Source of the DNA: Pseudomonas sp. BN102
GTDB taxonomy: Bacteria > Pseudomonadota > Gammaproteobacteria > Pseudomonadales > Pseudomonadaceae
Assembly (NCBI RefSeq): GCF_029871245.1
Contig: NZ_SSON01000049.1
Span: 1-39,030, forward strand
Length of the DNA stretch: 39,030 nucleotides
Direction of reading: 5' to 3'
Below the pieces are notes generated by a model, which saw nothing but the letters and a program-made list of their open reading frames with translations, made no database searches and had not been told where the DNA came from. Below, piece after piece: positions 27,432 to 35,082 of this stretch (position 1 is the first letter of the stretch; every line of letters begins with the position of its first letter). The position numbers and the translations under genes are program-made.

Positions 27432-28580
27432 ATGAACCGGACTTCATCCATTGCCCATATCGCCCTGTTCCTCGCCCCGCTGCTGGGGATCGGCGTCTGG
27501 TCTCTGCATGGCTTCGGTGACCTCAACCTGCCTGCCAATGTTTCCCTGCTCGACGGCTCCTTGGCCAAGGTGGTGGAAACCCACTACGAAGCGCAGTTCC
27601 CCCTCAAGCGGCCAGGCACCAATCTATGGGCGGCACTGGACTACAGCGTCTTCGACGAGGGTCGCCCGGGCGTGATTCTGGGTCGCCACGACTGGCTGTT
27701 CAGTGACGAAGAATTCAAGCCGGTGACCCACGGCATGCAGCATATCGAGGCCAACCTCAGGCTGATCCGGGGCGTCCAGCAGCGGCTACACCGGCACGGG
27801 GTAAAACTGCTGCTGGCGATCATTCCGGCGAAGGCACGGCTGTACCCGGAACACCTCGGCGAGGAACGGCCGGGCCGACAACAGGGTGCGCTCTATCGAC
27901 GGCTGCATGACGCGGTGCAGCGCAGCGGCATCCTCGCCCCCGACCTGCTCGCCAGCCTGCAACAGGAAAAGGCCCGGGATGCGCTGTTCCTGCGTACCGA
28001 TACGCACTGGACTCCTTACGGCGCTGAGCGAGTCGCCCGACACCTCGCCCGGACCGTGCAGTGCCACGCGCCGCTGACCGGCGAGCCGCAGCATTTCATC
28101 ACCGAGCAGGCCGCCGGCAAGCCCTACCTGGGGGACCTGGTGCGATTCCTCCCGCTCGACCCGCTGTTCAGCGGCCTGCTGCCGCCGCCGGACCAGTTGC
28201 AGCCGCGCCGGACCCACAGTCTGGCATCCGGCCCGGGCGGCGACAGCGCCGCGCTGTTCGCCGACACCGGCATCCCGGTTGTGCTGGTCGGCACCAGCTA
28301 CAGCGCCGCCCCCGACTGGAACTTCCTCGGCGCCCTGCGCCAAGCCCTCGGCAGCGACATCCTCAACTACGCCGAAAACGGCCAGGGACCGCTGCTGCCG
28401 ATGCTCAAGTACCTGCAAACCGACGCGTTCAGGGACTCCCCGCCACAACTGGTGATCTGGGAATTCCCCGAACGCTATCTGCCGATGACCCCCGACCTCA
28501 GCCAGTTCGATCCGGCCTGGATCGACCAACTCAAGGCCGAAGGCGCGACAGGTCAACGCCTGGCAACCCAGGCCAGATGA
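27432..28580 (+). CDS. algJ: Alginate O-acetyltransferase AlgJ
   Basis: A 382-residue periplasmic, membrane-anchored acetyltransferase paralogous to AlgX but without its carbohydrate-binding module. The N-terminal anchor is at residues 8-25. Catalytic residues are Asp190 and His192 in LRTDTHWTPYGAE and the serine of LVGTSYSAAPDWNF near residue 289. It accepts acetyl groups from AlgI and passes them on with AlgF and AlgX. The start ATG has GAGG upstream, overlapping the algI stop. Confidence 0.95.
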   Translation: MNRTSSIAHIALFLAPLLGIGVWSLHGFGDLNLPANVSLLDGSLAKVVETHYEAQFPLKRPGTNLWAALDYSVFDEGRPGVILGRHDWLFSDEEFKPVTHGMQHIEANLRLIRGVQQRLHRHGVKLLLAIIPAKARLYPEHLGEERPGRQQGALYRRLHDAVQRSGILAPDLLASLQQEKARDALFLRTDTHWTPYGAERVARHLARTVQCHAPLTGEPQHFITEQAAGKPYLGDLVRFLPLDPLFSGLLPPPDQLQPRRTHSLASGPGGDSAALFADTGIPVVLVGTSYSAAPDWNFLGALRQALGSDILNYAENGQGPLLPMLKYLQTDAFRDSPPQLVIWEFPERYLPMTPDLSQFDPAWIDQLKAEGATGQRLATQAR

Positions 28581-28606
28581 TTCGGGCCCTCAAGGAGCAA
28601 CCGACC

Positions 28607-29266
28607 ATGAAACCCATGCCCCACCCTCGTTCGCGACAATCCCTGATCGCCACCGGCGCCCTGCTGCTCGCCAGCCTGTTCACCTGGCAGGTCCAGGCCG
28701 ACGACGCCGCCCTCTACGGTCCCGCCGCACCCAAGGGTTCGACCTTCGTGCGCCTGTACAACGCCAGCAACCAGGAGGTCAGCGCCAATGTCGGCAGCGC
28801 CAGCCTCGAGGATGTCGGCCCACTGGCCAGCACCGACTTCAGCTTCCTCCCCGGCGGCAACTACAGCGCCCAGGTCGGCAGTCAGAGCCTGCCGGTAAAA
28901 CTCGGCGCGGGCCGCTACTACACCCTGGTGAACCTGCCCACCGGCCAGCCCAGGCTGGTGGAAGAGAAGCCGTACCGGAACAAGCAGAAGGCATTGGTGC
29001 GGGTGCAGAACCTCAGCGATACGTCGCTCAGCCTGAAAACCGCCGACGGCAAGACCCCAGTGGTGGAGAACGTCGCTCCGCAAAGCTACGGCGACCGCGA
29101 GATCAACCCGGTCAAGGTCAACCTGGCGCTGTTCGCCGGTAACCAGAAGGTCAGCGACCTGAAGCCGGTCTCCCTCGATCGCGGCGAGGTCGTGTGCCTG
29201 TACGTCACCGGCAGCGGCGGCAAGCTTGCACCGGTCTGGGTCAAGCGTCCGCTGGCCAATGAATGA
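28607..29266 (+). CDS. algF: Alginate O-acetylation adaptor AlgF
   Basis: A 219-residue periplasmic protein required for alginate acetylation, with no known catalytic motif. The signal peptide ends after WQVQA (about residue 34). The mature part is beta-rich with two similar halves (DDAALYGPAAPKGSTFVRLY, and KALVRVQNLSDTSLSL). ATG 28607 is supported by AAGGAG upstream and the following signal sequence; longer in-frame starts overlap algJ. Confidence 0.95.
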   Translation: MKPMPHPRSRQSLIATGALLLASLFTWQVQADDAALYGPAAPKGSTFVRLYNASNQEVSANVGSASLEDVGPLASTDFSFLPGGNYSAQVGSQSLPVKLGAGRYYTLVNLPTGQPRLVEEKPYRNKQKALVRVQNLSDTSLSLKTADGKTPVVENVAPQSYGDREINPVKVNLALFAGNQKVSDLKPVSLDRGEVVCLYVTGSGGKLAPVWVKRPLANE

Positions 29267-29314
29267 AGCGCCTATGTCGCGCAGCAGCTTCAAGATCACA
29301 ATAGGAGAAACAGC

Positions 29315-30763
29315 ATGATTCCCGTCATTCTCTCAGGTGGTTGCGGCTCGAGGCTCTGGCCACTATCGCGCCGCCAATTCCCCAAGCAATTCCTCGCACT
29401 CACCGGCGAGCACACGCTGTTCCAGCAGACCCTCCAGCGCCTGGCATTCGAAGGCATGCAGGCGCCCTTGCTGGTCTGCAACAAGGACCATCGATTCATC
29501 GTCCAGGATCAGCTCGCCGAACTGAAGTTCACCACCCAGGCGATCCTGCTCGAACCCTTCGGCCGCAATACCGCGCCGGCGGTAGCTATCGCCGCCATGC
29601 AGCTGATCAATGACGGCCGCGACGAACTGCTGCTGGTGCTTCCCTCCGATCATGTACTGGAAGACCAGGAGGCTTTCCAGAAAGCCGTGGCACTTGCCAG
29701 CAGTGCCGCCGAGAACGGTGAGATGGTGCTGTTCGGCGTACCGGCGAGCAGGCCGGAAACGGGTTACGGCTACATTCGCTCCGAACCCGCCCCGCAATTG
29801 TCGGATGGGGTCAGTCGCGTCGCCCAGTTCGTCGAGAAACCCGATGCGCAACGCGCCAGGGAATTCGTCCAGTCCGGCGACTACTTCTGGAACAGCGGCA
29901 TGTTCATGTTCCGGGCCAGCCGCTACCTCGAGGAACTGAAGGAGCACGCCCCCGAGATACACGATGCCTGCCAGCAGGCACTGGAGCACAGCAAGCGTAA
30001 CGGCGAGTACATCGAGATCGACGAATCCACCTTTGCCAACTGCCCGGAAAACTCTATCGACTACGCGGTGATGGAGAAGACGGCGCGGGCCTGCGTGGTG
30101 CCGCTGGACGCCGGCTGGAGCGACGTCGGCTGCTGGGCGTCGATCTGGGATGTGCACGAGAAGGATGCCGACGGCAATGTCATCAAGGGTGACGTGGTGC
30201 TGCAGGACAGCCACAACTGCCTGGTGCACGGTATCGGCAAGCTGGTCTCTCTGATTGGTCTGGAAGATATCGTGGTGGTGGAAACCAAGGATGCCATCAT
30301 GATCGCCAGAAGGGACCGCGTGCAGGAGGTCAAGCAACTGGTCGAAAGGCTCAAGACGCTGGGCCGCAGCGAAACCGAGAATCACTGCCAGGTTTACCGG
30401 CCATGGGGCTCCTACGACTCGGTCGATACCGGCGGTCGCTTTCAGGTCAAGCACATTACCGTCAATCCCGGCGGCCAGCTCTCGCTGCAGATGCACCATC
30501 ACCGCGCCGAACACTGGATAGTGGTTTCCGGCACCGCGCAGGTCACCTGTGACGACAAGGTGTTCCTGCTCACCGAAAACCAGTCCACCTATATCCCCAT
30601 CGCGTCGGTACACCGCCTGACCAACCCCGGCAAGATTCCGCTGGTGCTCATCGAAGTGCAGACCGGCAGTTACCTTGGCGAGGATGACATCACCCGCCTG
30701 GACGACGTCTATGGTCGCAGCGAGGAACAGGTCGAGGTGCCCGATCTACCCAGCCCGCCCTGA
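29315..30763 (+). CDS. algA: Bifunctional phosphomannose isomerase / GDP-mannose pyrophosphorylase AlgA
   Basis: A 482-residue cytosolic enzyme with the first and third steps of GDP-mannose synthesis. The N-terminal guanylyltransferase domain begins ILSGGCGSRLWPLSRRQFPK and has the FVEKP motif. The C-terminal isomerase domain is a cupin with QMHHHRAEHWIVVSG. It feeds AlgD. The start follows GGAG. It is the last gene of the alginate operon, 48 bases after algF, and a GC-rich hairpin lies just past its stop. Confidence 0.97.
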   Translation: MIPVILSGGCGSRLWPLSRRQFPKQFLALTGEHTLFQQTLQRLAFEGMQAPLLVCNKDHRFIVQDQLAELKFTTQAILLEPFGRNTAPAVAIAAMQLINDGRDELLLVLPSDHVLEDQEAFQKAVALASSAAENGEMVLFGVPASRPETGYGYIRSEPAPQLSDGVSRVAQFVEKPDAQRAREFVQSGDYFWNSGMFMFRASRYLEELKEHAPEIHDACQQALEHSKRNGEYIEIDESTFANCPENSIDYAVMEKTARACVVPLDAGWSDVGCWASIWDVHEKDADGNVIKGDVVLQDSHNCLVHGIGKLVSLIGLEDIVVVETKDAIMIARRDRVQEVKQLVERLKTLGRSETENHCQVYRPWGSYDSVDTGGRFQVKHITVNPGGQLSLQMHHHRAEHWIVVSGTAQVTCDDKVFLLTENQSTYIPIASVHRLTNPGKIPLVLIEVQTGSYLGEDDITRLDDVYGRSEEQVEVPDLPSPP

Positions 30764-30777
30764 GCACATGGCGAGGG

Positions 30778-30805
30778 GAGCGGCCAGGCGAGGCCCTGTC
30801 GCTCC
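30778..30805. terminator. GC-rich hairpin after algA, possibly bidirectional terminator
   Basis: GGAGCG (30778-30783) faces CGCTCC (30800-30805), with an inner CAGG/CCTG pairing. It lies between the convergent ends of algA and the small membrane protein gene. No T-run is present, so intrinsic termination is uncertain. Confidence 0.4.
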
Positions 30806-30808
30806 TGG

Positions 30809-30958
30809 CTACAGGCGTCCGAACACTTCACCGATGCTCGCCACGGGCATGGCAGGGCCGTGGCGAGAGGCCTGAGGGCCGTCGGGGTATCGATCGGCGA
30901 ACAGCAACAGGGAGCCGACGAAGGCAAAGCAGATCAGGGCGAACAAGTAGTGGCGCAT
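30809..30958 (-). CDS. Small single-span membrane protein (49 residues)
   Basis: A short gene with a clear start: ATG 30958 follows AGGAGGAG at four to five bases. The product begins MRHYLFALICFAFVGSLLLF, one membrane span with a basic N-terminus, followed by a soluble tail containing PDGPQASRHGPAMPVASIGE. It ends TAG at 30809-30811. It is convergent with algA and shares the hairpin between them. No family is recognised. A coding origin is supported by the strong ribosome site and the membrane-segment composition. Confidence 0.55.
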   Translation of the reverse strand: MRHYLFALICFAFVGSLLLFADRYPDGPQASRHGPAMPVASIGEVFGRL

Positions 30959-31260
30959 TGCGCTCCTCCTGCATCCTGCGATTAGCCAGGATGTTGCAGA
31001 CTCTTATTGTTGGAAATTGCACATTCGCCCTTCTGACCTTTGGTGTCTTCGCATAACGCGCCAACACATTCGCATTGCGTGACATCCCCCGGGCGCCTGT
31101 CTGAAACTGGCCCGAACTGTAATCCCGCATCTACAAGTACTACGTCGCCTACAAGCTGGCGGAGAAGAAGAGCGCGGCGCGCGCCGCGGCCACGTCGCAG
31201 TGAAGGGCGAGCGGCACTCGGCAGGGCTTGACGTCGAGCAGCCCCGCCCTCGCCCTGCCC
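30959..31260. other. Intergenic stretch with a gene remnant
   Basis: At 31123-31203 (+) a 26-codon open stretch right after an in-frame stop encodes IYKYYVAYKLAEKKSAARAA and ends TGA. It looks like the C-terminus of a lost gene, but I do not recognise the family. The rest holds the upstream region of the small membrane protein gene and nothing else identifiable. Confidence 0.35.
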
Positions 31261-32019
31261 TCAGTTGCCCGCTGACAGGCCGCAGTCGATCGCCATGTCC
31301 GCCCCGGTGATCGAGCGCGCACCGGGCTGGCAGAGGAAGAATGCCAGCTCGGCGACTTCTTCCGGTTGGATGAAACGGGCGCGTCCGTCCTGCGGGTACT
31401 TGGCGAGCAACTCCCGGTAGTAGGCCTGCGGGTCGCCGTTGCCGTAGCGCTCCGCCTGGAACCTGAGCATGGGCGTCTCGATATCGCCCGGAGACACGGC
31501 ATTGCAGCGCACGCCGAAAGGCGCCAGGTCCAGGGCGAGGGCCTTGGTCAGCAGGGTCACGCCACCCTTGCTCGCGCAATAGGCGGCGGCATTCCGGTTG
31601 CCCTGGCGGCCGGCATCGCTGGAGATGTTGAGGATGGCGCCTTCGGCGGCTTTCAGGTGCGGTATCGCGGCGGAACACATGAAGAAGGTGGCCTTGAGAT
31701 TGACGTCCAGGACCAGGTCGAAATCAGCTTCGCTGAACGCCTCCACCGGCCCTTCCCGCCAAACGCCGGCCGCATTGATCAAAGCGTCCAGCCGTCCACT
31801 TGCTGCAACTGTCGCCGCGACCACGTCCTGGCAGGTGCCCGGCTTGCGGATATCGCCGGCGAGAGTACCCGCCAGCGGGTAATCGGCCTCCAGTCTGGCC
31901 AGCCCTTGTTGATCCAGGTCGGTGGCGAACACCTGCCAGCCGCCCTGGGTGAAACGCTGCACCAGGGCGCGGCCGACACCGCCGGCAGCCCCTGTGATCA
32001 GTACAACCGGAATCGTCAT
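31261..32019 (-). CDS. Short-chain dehydrogenase/reductase (SDR)
   Basis: A 252-residue classical SDR. The cofactor loop is TGAAGGVG (residues 9-16), NAAG near residue 83, the serine in LNISSDAG, YCASKGG for the YxxxK pair, and a C-terminal TGADMAIDCGLSAG. Substrate unknown. The ATG at 32019 has AGGAGG six bases upstream, just nine bases after the previous SDR gene, so the two form an operon. Confidence 0.88.
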   Translation of the reverse strand: MTIPVVLITGAAGGVGRALVQRFTQGGWQVFATDLDQQGLARLEADYPLAGTLAGDIRKPGTCQDVVAATVAASGRLDALINAAGVWREGPVEAFSEADFDLVLDVNLKATFFMCSAAIPHLKAAEGAILNISSDAGRQGNRNAAAYCASKGGVTLLTKALALDLAPFGVRCNAVSPGDIETPMLRFQAERYGNGDPQAYYRELLAKYPQDGRARFIQPEEVAELAFFLCQPGARSITGADMAIDCGLSAGN

Positions 32020-32028
32020 GAGGTCCTC

Positions 32029-32808
32029 CTAGGGCGCCTTGTTCTCGATCAGGCAATTGCCGCCATCGACCACCAGCAACTCGCCGGTGATGTAGCTCGC
32101 CTCCGGCGAGGCCAGGAAGGCGACGGCGGCCGCCACTTCAGCCGGGCGCCCTGCCCGCCCGACCGGAACGTAACGGGCCGCCTCCACCTCTTCCGGCGTG
32201 CTCGACCCCGTTGCGATCCAGCCCGGCGCGACGCTGTTCACCGTGATGCCCTGCCCCGCCACTTCCAGGGCCAGGCCCATGTTCAGCCCCACCATGCCCG
32301 CCTTGGCCGCGCTGTAGGCCGCTTCGCCCGGGTTGCCGCCACGGGTGCCGGTGGTCGAGCTGATGTTCACGATGCGGCCGTAGCCCCTGGTCCGCATGCC
32401 GGGCAGGACTGCGCGGGTCAGCAGGAAGGCCGTGGTCAGGTTGCGGGCGATGGAAAGGTTCCAGGTGTCGAGGTCCATGGAAGCCACTTCGGCAAAAGGC
32501 TCGGGGCTGCCCTGCATGGCCATCCCGGCGTTGTTCACCAGGATGTCGATGCGACCCCAGAGCCCTTCGGCCCATTGGCCGAACGCTCGCACCTGGCCCT
32601 CGTCGGTGAGGTCGACGGCGCGCCCCTCGGCTTCGATACCTTCGGCGCGCAGTGCTGTCACGCGGTCGGCGATACGTTCGCTGCTCGCGGTAACGATCAA
32701 CCTGACCCCCGCGGCCCCGAGCCGACGGGCGACCGCCATGCCGATACCGACCTCGCTGCCGGCACCGCTGACCAGCGCCACCTGCCCCCGCCACTGTGCA
32801 TTGAGCAT
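32029..32808 (-). CDS. Short-chain dehydrogenase/reductase (SDR)
   Basis: A 259-residue SDR resembling 3-oxoacyl-ACP-reductase-like enzymes. The cofactor loop is SGAGSEVGIG, with NNAGMAM, VNISSTTG and the catalytic YSAAKAG, and a C-terminal TGELLVVDGG. ATG 32808 is chosen because GGAG lies six bases upstream; longer in-frame starts (to 32856) lack a ribosome site. It heads a two-gene SDR operon. A truncated LysR gene lies on the other strand immediately upstream, which suggests a lost regulator. Confidence 0.88.
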   Translation of the reverse strand: MLNAQWRGQVALVSGAGSEVGIGMAVARRLGAAGVRLIVTASSERIADRVTALRAEGIEAEGRAVDLTDEGQVRAFGQWAEGLWGRIDILVNNAGMAMQGSPEPFAEVASMDLDTWNLSIARNLTTAFLLTRAVLPGMRTRGYGRIVNISSTTGTRGGNPGEAAYSAAKAGMVGLNMGLALEVAGQGITVNSVAPGWIATGSSTPEEVEAARYVPVGRAGRPAEVAAAVAFLASPEASYITGELLVVDGGNCLIENKAP

Positions 32809-32880
32809 GTTGTTCTCCGAAATTGCTGTTGTCGTGGTCATGGAAATTACGTTCACGACTCTGATAAAAAAAGACGACTG

Positions 32881-33108
32881 TCATCAGCAAAGCAGATGGG
32901 CCTCGGCTGGGCGTACCTGCCGCAGCCGCTGGTCCAGCCCCTGATCGCGTCGGGCGCGTTGACGGAGGTGGTCTTCGACAATATGGCCAGTCGAATGCGC
33001 CTGTGGGTCGACATCGTCTGGATCAAGAACCGCCCCCTCGGCCTGGGCGCGCAACGCTATCTGGACCTGATGCGCGAATTGGCCAAGACTGAATCGCGAA
33101 GATCCTGA
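32881..33108 (+). pseudogene. LysR-type regulator, C-terminal remnant
   Basis: The frame encodes MGLGWAYLPQPLVQPLIASG, then VVFDNM and RLWVDIVWIKNRPLG, and stops at 33108. This is the end of a LysR effector-binding domain, about 75 of the usual 300 residues. No helix-turn-helix is present upstream, where the SDR promoter region begins. The original gene was probably a divergent regulator of the SDR pair, with its front half deleted. Confidence 0.7.
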
Positions 33109-33139
33109 GCGCATCCCGCGCACCAGCTCCAGGGGCGTC

Positions 33140-34261
33140 ATGTCCACTTTCGCCGAACTGCTGCAGCAAGGCCCTGCCCACGCCTGGCTGTACTTCCCCA
33201 GCGCCATCCTCCTGGGAGCCTTGCATGGCCTCGAACCGGGGCACTCCAAGACCCTGATGGCGGCCTTCATCGTGGCCGTGCGCGGCACCGTGAAGCAGGC
33301 CGTCCTGCTGGGTCTGGCCGCGACCGTTTCGCATACCGCCGTGGTCTGGCTGGTGGCCCTGGGCGGCATGTACCTGGGCCGCAACCTGGAAGCCGAAACG
33401 ACCGAGCCCTATTTCCAGCTCGCCTCTGCCGTGATGATCGTGGCCATCGCGCTGTGGATGCTCTGGCGCACCTGGCGTAGCGAGCAAATGTGGCGCTTCG
33501 AGCAGAAAAGCCAGCAGCGCCACGCCACAAACCGGCGCATCGACACTGGCCACGGCGGCGTCGAGTTGTCGATCTACCAGGAAGGCGTGCCGCCGCGCTG
33601 GCGGTTGCAGGCGCTGAGTGGCCACGCCTGGCAGGCCGCCGAGGTCGGCCTGCAGACCACGCGCGCGGATGGCCGCATGCGGCGTTTCGCCTTCGTGGAT
33701 CGAGGTGCCTATCTGGAGTCGGTGGAGGAAATTCCCCGACCTCACAGGTTCGCCGTGCGCCTGAGCCTGGGCCATGCCGGACACTCGCACGACTACGACC
33801 TGGACTTCCATGGGCCCGGCCAGGATCGTACCCATGCTGATCGGCAAGGGCTGGAGCTGTCGCTGGAGGGTTACCAGGACGCCCATGAGCGCGCCCACGC
33901 CAATGACATCCGTCAGCGCTTCGCCAATCGCGATGTCACCATCGGGCAGATCGTCCTGTTCGGCCTTACCGGCGGCCTGATTCCCTGCCCTGCTGCCATT
34001 ACCGTCCTGCTCCTGTGCCTGCAGGTACAGGAGATAACGCTGGGGGCCGTACTGGTGTTGAGTTTCAGCATCGGCCTCGCCCTCACCCTGGTCAGCGTCG
34101 GCGCAGCGGCAGCCGTGAGTGCGCGCCAGGCGTCGAACCGCTGGCCCTGGCTGGGCGTGCTGGCGCGGCGTGCGCCTTACCTGTCCAGCCTGCTGATCAT
34201 CGGCGTGGGTTTCTATGTGGGTGCCCATGGCTGGGTGGGCTTGAGCGCCCGGATCGGCTGA
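33140..34261 (+). CDS. rcnA: RcnA-like nickel/cobalt efflux protein (NicO family)
   Basis: A 373-residue inner-membrane exporter. The N-terminal signature GALHGLEPGHSKTLMAAF is diagnostic of RcnA. Six or so membrane segments are split by a cytosolic region rich in histidine and acidic residues (HAGHSHDYDLDFHG, then DAHERAHAND). The C-terminal half has GLTGGLIPCPAAITVLLLC. E. coli RcnA is about 270 residues; here an extra beta-rich segment of about 100 residues (115-215, GGVELSIYQEGVPPRW onward) precedes the histidine-rich stretch. No RcnR repressor gene is nearby. Confidence 0.9.
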   Translation: MSTFAELLQQGPAHAWLYFPSAILLGALHGLEPGHSKTLMAAFIVAVRGTVKQAVLLGLAATVSHTAVVWLVALGGMYLGRNLEAETTEPYFQLASAVMIVAIALWMLWRTWRSEQMWRFEQKSQQRHATNRRIDTGHGGVELSIYQEGVPPRWRLQALSGHAWQAAEVGLQTTRADGRMRRFAFVDRGAYLESVEEIPRPHRFAVRLSLGHAGHSHDYDLDFHGPGQDRTHADRQGLELSLEGYQDAHERAHANDIRQRFANRDVTIGQIVLFGLTGGLIPCPAAITVLLLCLQVQEITLGAVLVLSFSIGLALTLVSVGAAAAVSARQASNRWPWLGVLARRAPYLSSLLIIGVGFYVGAHGWVGLSARIG

Positions 34262-34272
34262 CCCGGGCGCTC
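34243..34272. terminator. Hairpin between rcnA and the chromate operon
   Basis: GAGCGCCCGG (34243-34252) and CCGGGCGCTC (34263-34272) form a perfect 10-bp stem around the rcnA stop codon, between convergent genes. No T-run, so termination strength is uncertain. Confidence 0.55.
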
Positions 34273-34278
34273 GGGGGC

Positions 34279-34731
34279 TCACATCTGCGGCGGCCAGTTG
34301 TGGCTTTCGCCCTGGCAGTCCTTGCACCAGGCATAGAGCGCGTCGTAGAGGACCAGGCCGTGCTGGAGCATCTCGTGGTCATTGGCGAAGTTGTGCGAAA
34401 GCCCCAGGGATATGGCGTAGAGGCCCGCCGACTGAGGGGTGAGGTCGAGCCGCGAGGTGTCGGCGCCGCGGACGATCTGCGCCAACTGTTGCAAAGCGGG
34501 GTCGCTCAGTCGGTACTTGTCCAGGAAGGCGTCGAAGCTGCACCGCTCCCCGACATGACTGAGTTCGACGCCCGGGATGTCGTAGGGCGCCGCCTCCTGC
34601 TCGGCAGCGACTCGCAGTACCTCTGAAGCGGCTACGTAGAGAAACTCGGGGTGCGGATCGATGAAACGGGTGATCAGCCAGGGGCAGGCGATCCGGTCGA
34701 TCTTTGGACGTTCACGGGTAACCCACTTCAT
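34279..34731 (-). CDS. Chromate resistance protein, ChrB C-terminal-domain type
   Basis: A 150-residue stand-alone version of the ChrB C-terminal domain. It shares with the full ChrB at 36440-37384 the pattern RERPKIDRIACPWLITRFID (RKRPWVDRLASAWLIRQFID there) and SHVGERCSFDAF. Homologous proteins occur in chromate-resistance operons, but their exact reaction is unsettled. ATG 34731 is chosen for the GGGAGG upstream. It is the last gene of the chrB-chrA-rhodanese operon, 20 bases after the rhodanese gene. Confidence 0.85.
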   Translation of the reverse strand: MKWVTRERPKIDRIACPWLITRFIDPHPEFLYVAASEVLRVAAEQEAAPYDIPGVELSHVGERCSFDAFLDKYRLSDPALQQLAQIVRGADTSRLDLTPQSAGLYAISLGLSHNFANDHEMLQHGLVLYDALYAWCKDCQGESHNWPPQM

Positions 34732-34751
34732 GGAACACCTCCCGCCTGGTT

Positions 34752-35072
34752 CTACAGGCCTCGGGTAGGCCGGCCGGCATCGCGCCAACCGGCAAAGCCG
34801 TCGATCAGGTAGCGTGCATCCAGCCCCATGGCCTCGAGCGTGGCGGCGACCCCCTGGCTGAGTTCATGGCCGTGGGCGCAATAGAGCACCACCGGCCGAT
34901 CCCTTGGCACCGAATCCTTCCAGGAGAACACCGACTCAGGCTCCAGCCATTGGGCGCCGGCGATCTCGGCAGCGTCAGCCAGCCGGGCGCTCGCCCGGCG
35001 TACATCGAGCAAGGTGAAGCTGCGGCCCGCCGCCTGCCATTCCACCAGTTCGCAACTCGTTATCCGGCCCAT
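34752..35072 (-). CDS. Rhodanese-like sulfurtransferase
   Basis: A 106-residue single-domain rhodanese. The active-site cysteine is in VVLYCAHGHELSQG, with the DVR motif (FTLLDVRRAS) upstream and YLIDGFAGWRDAG at the end. It probably moves sulfane sulfur or supports thiol redox balance. ATG 35072 follows GAGAGG. It sits between chrA and the second ChrB-domain gene with gaps of 10 and 20 bases, so it belongs to the chromate operon. Confidence 0.9.
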   Translation of the reverse strand: MGRITSCELVEWQAAGRSFTLLDVRRASARLADAAEIAGAQWLEPESVFSWKDSVPRDRPVVLYCAHGHELSQGVAATLEAMGLDARYLIDGFAGWRDAGRPTRGL

Positions 35073-35082
35073 CGCACACCTC

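Noticed and set aside
31366-33108. 580-codon plus-strand open frame
   Set aside because: It is mostly the antisense of the two SDR genes; only its last 75 or so codons, the LysR remnant, are meaningful.
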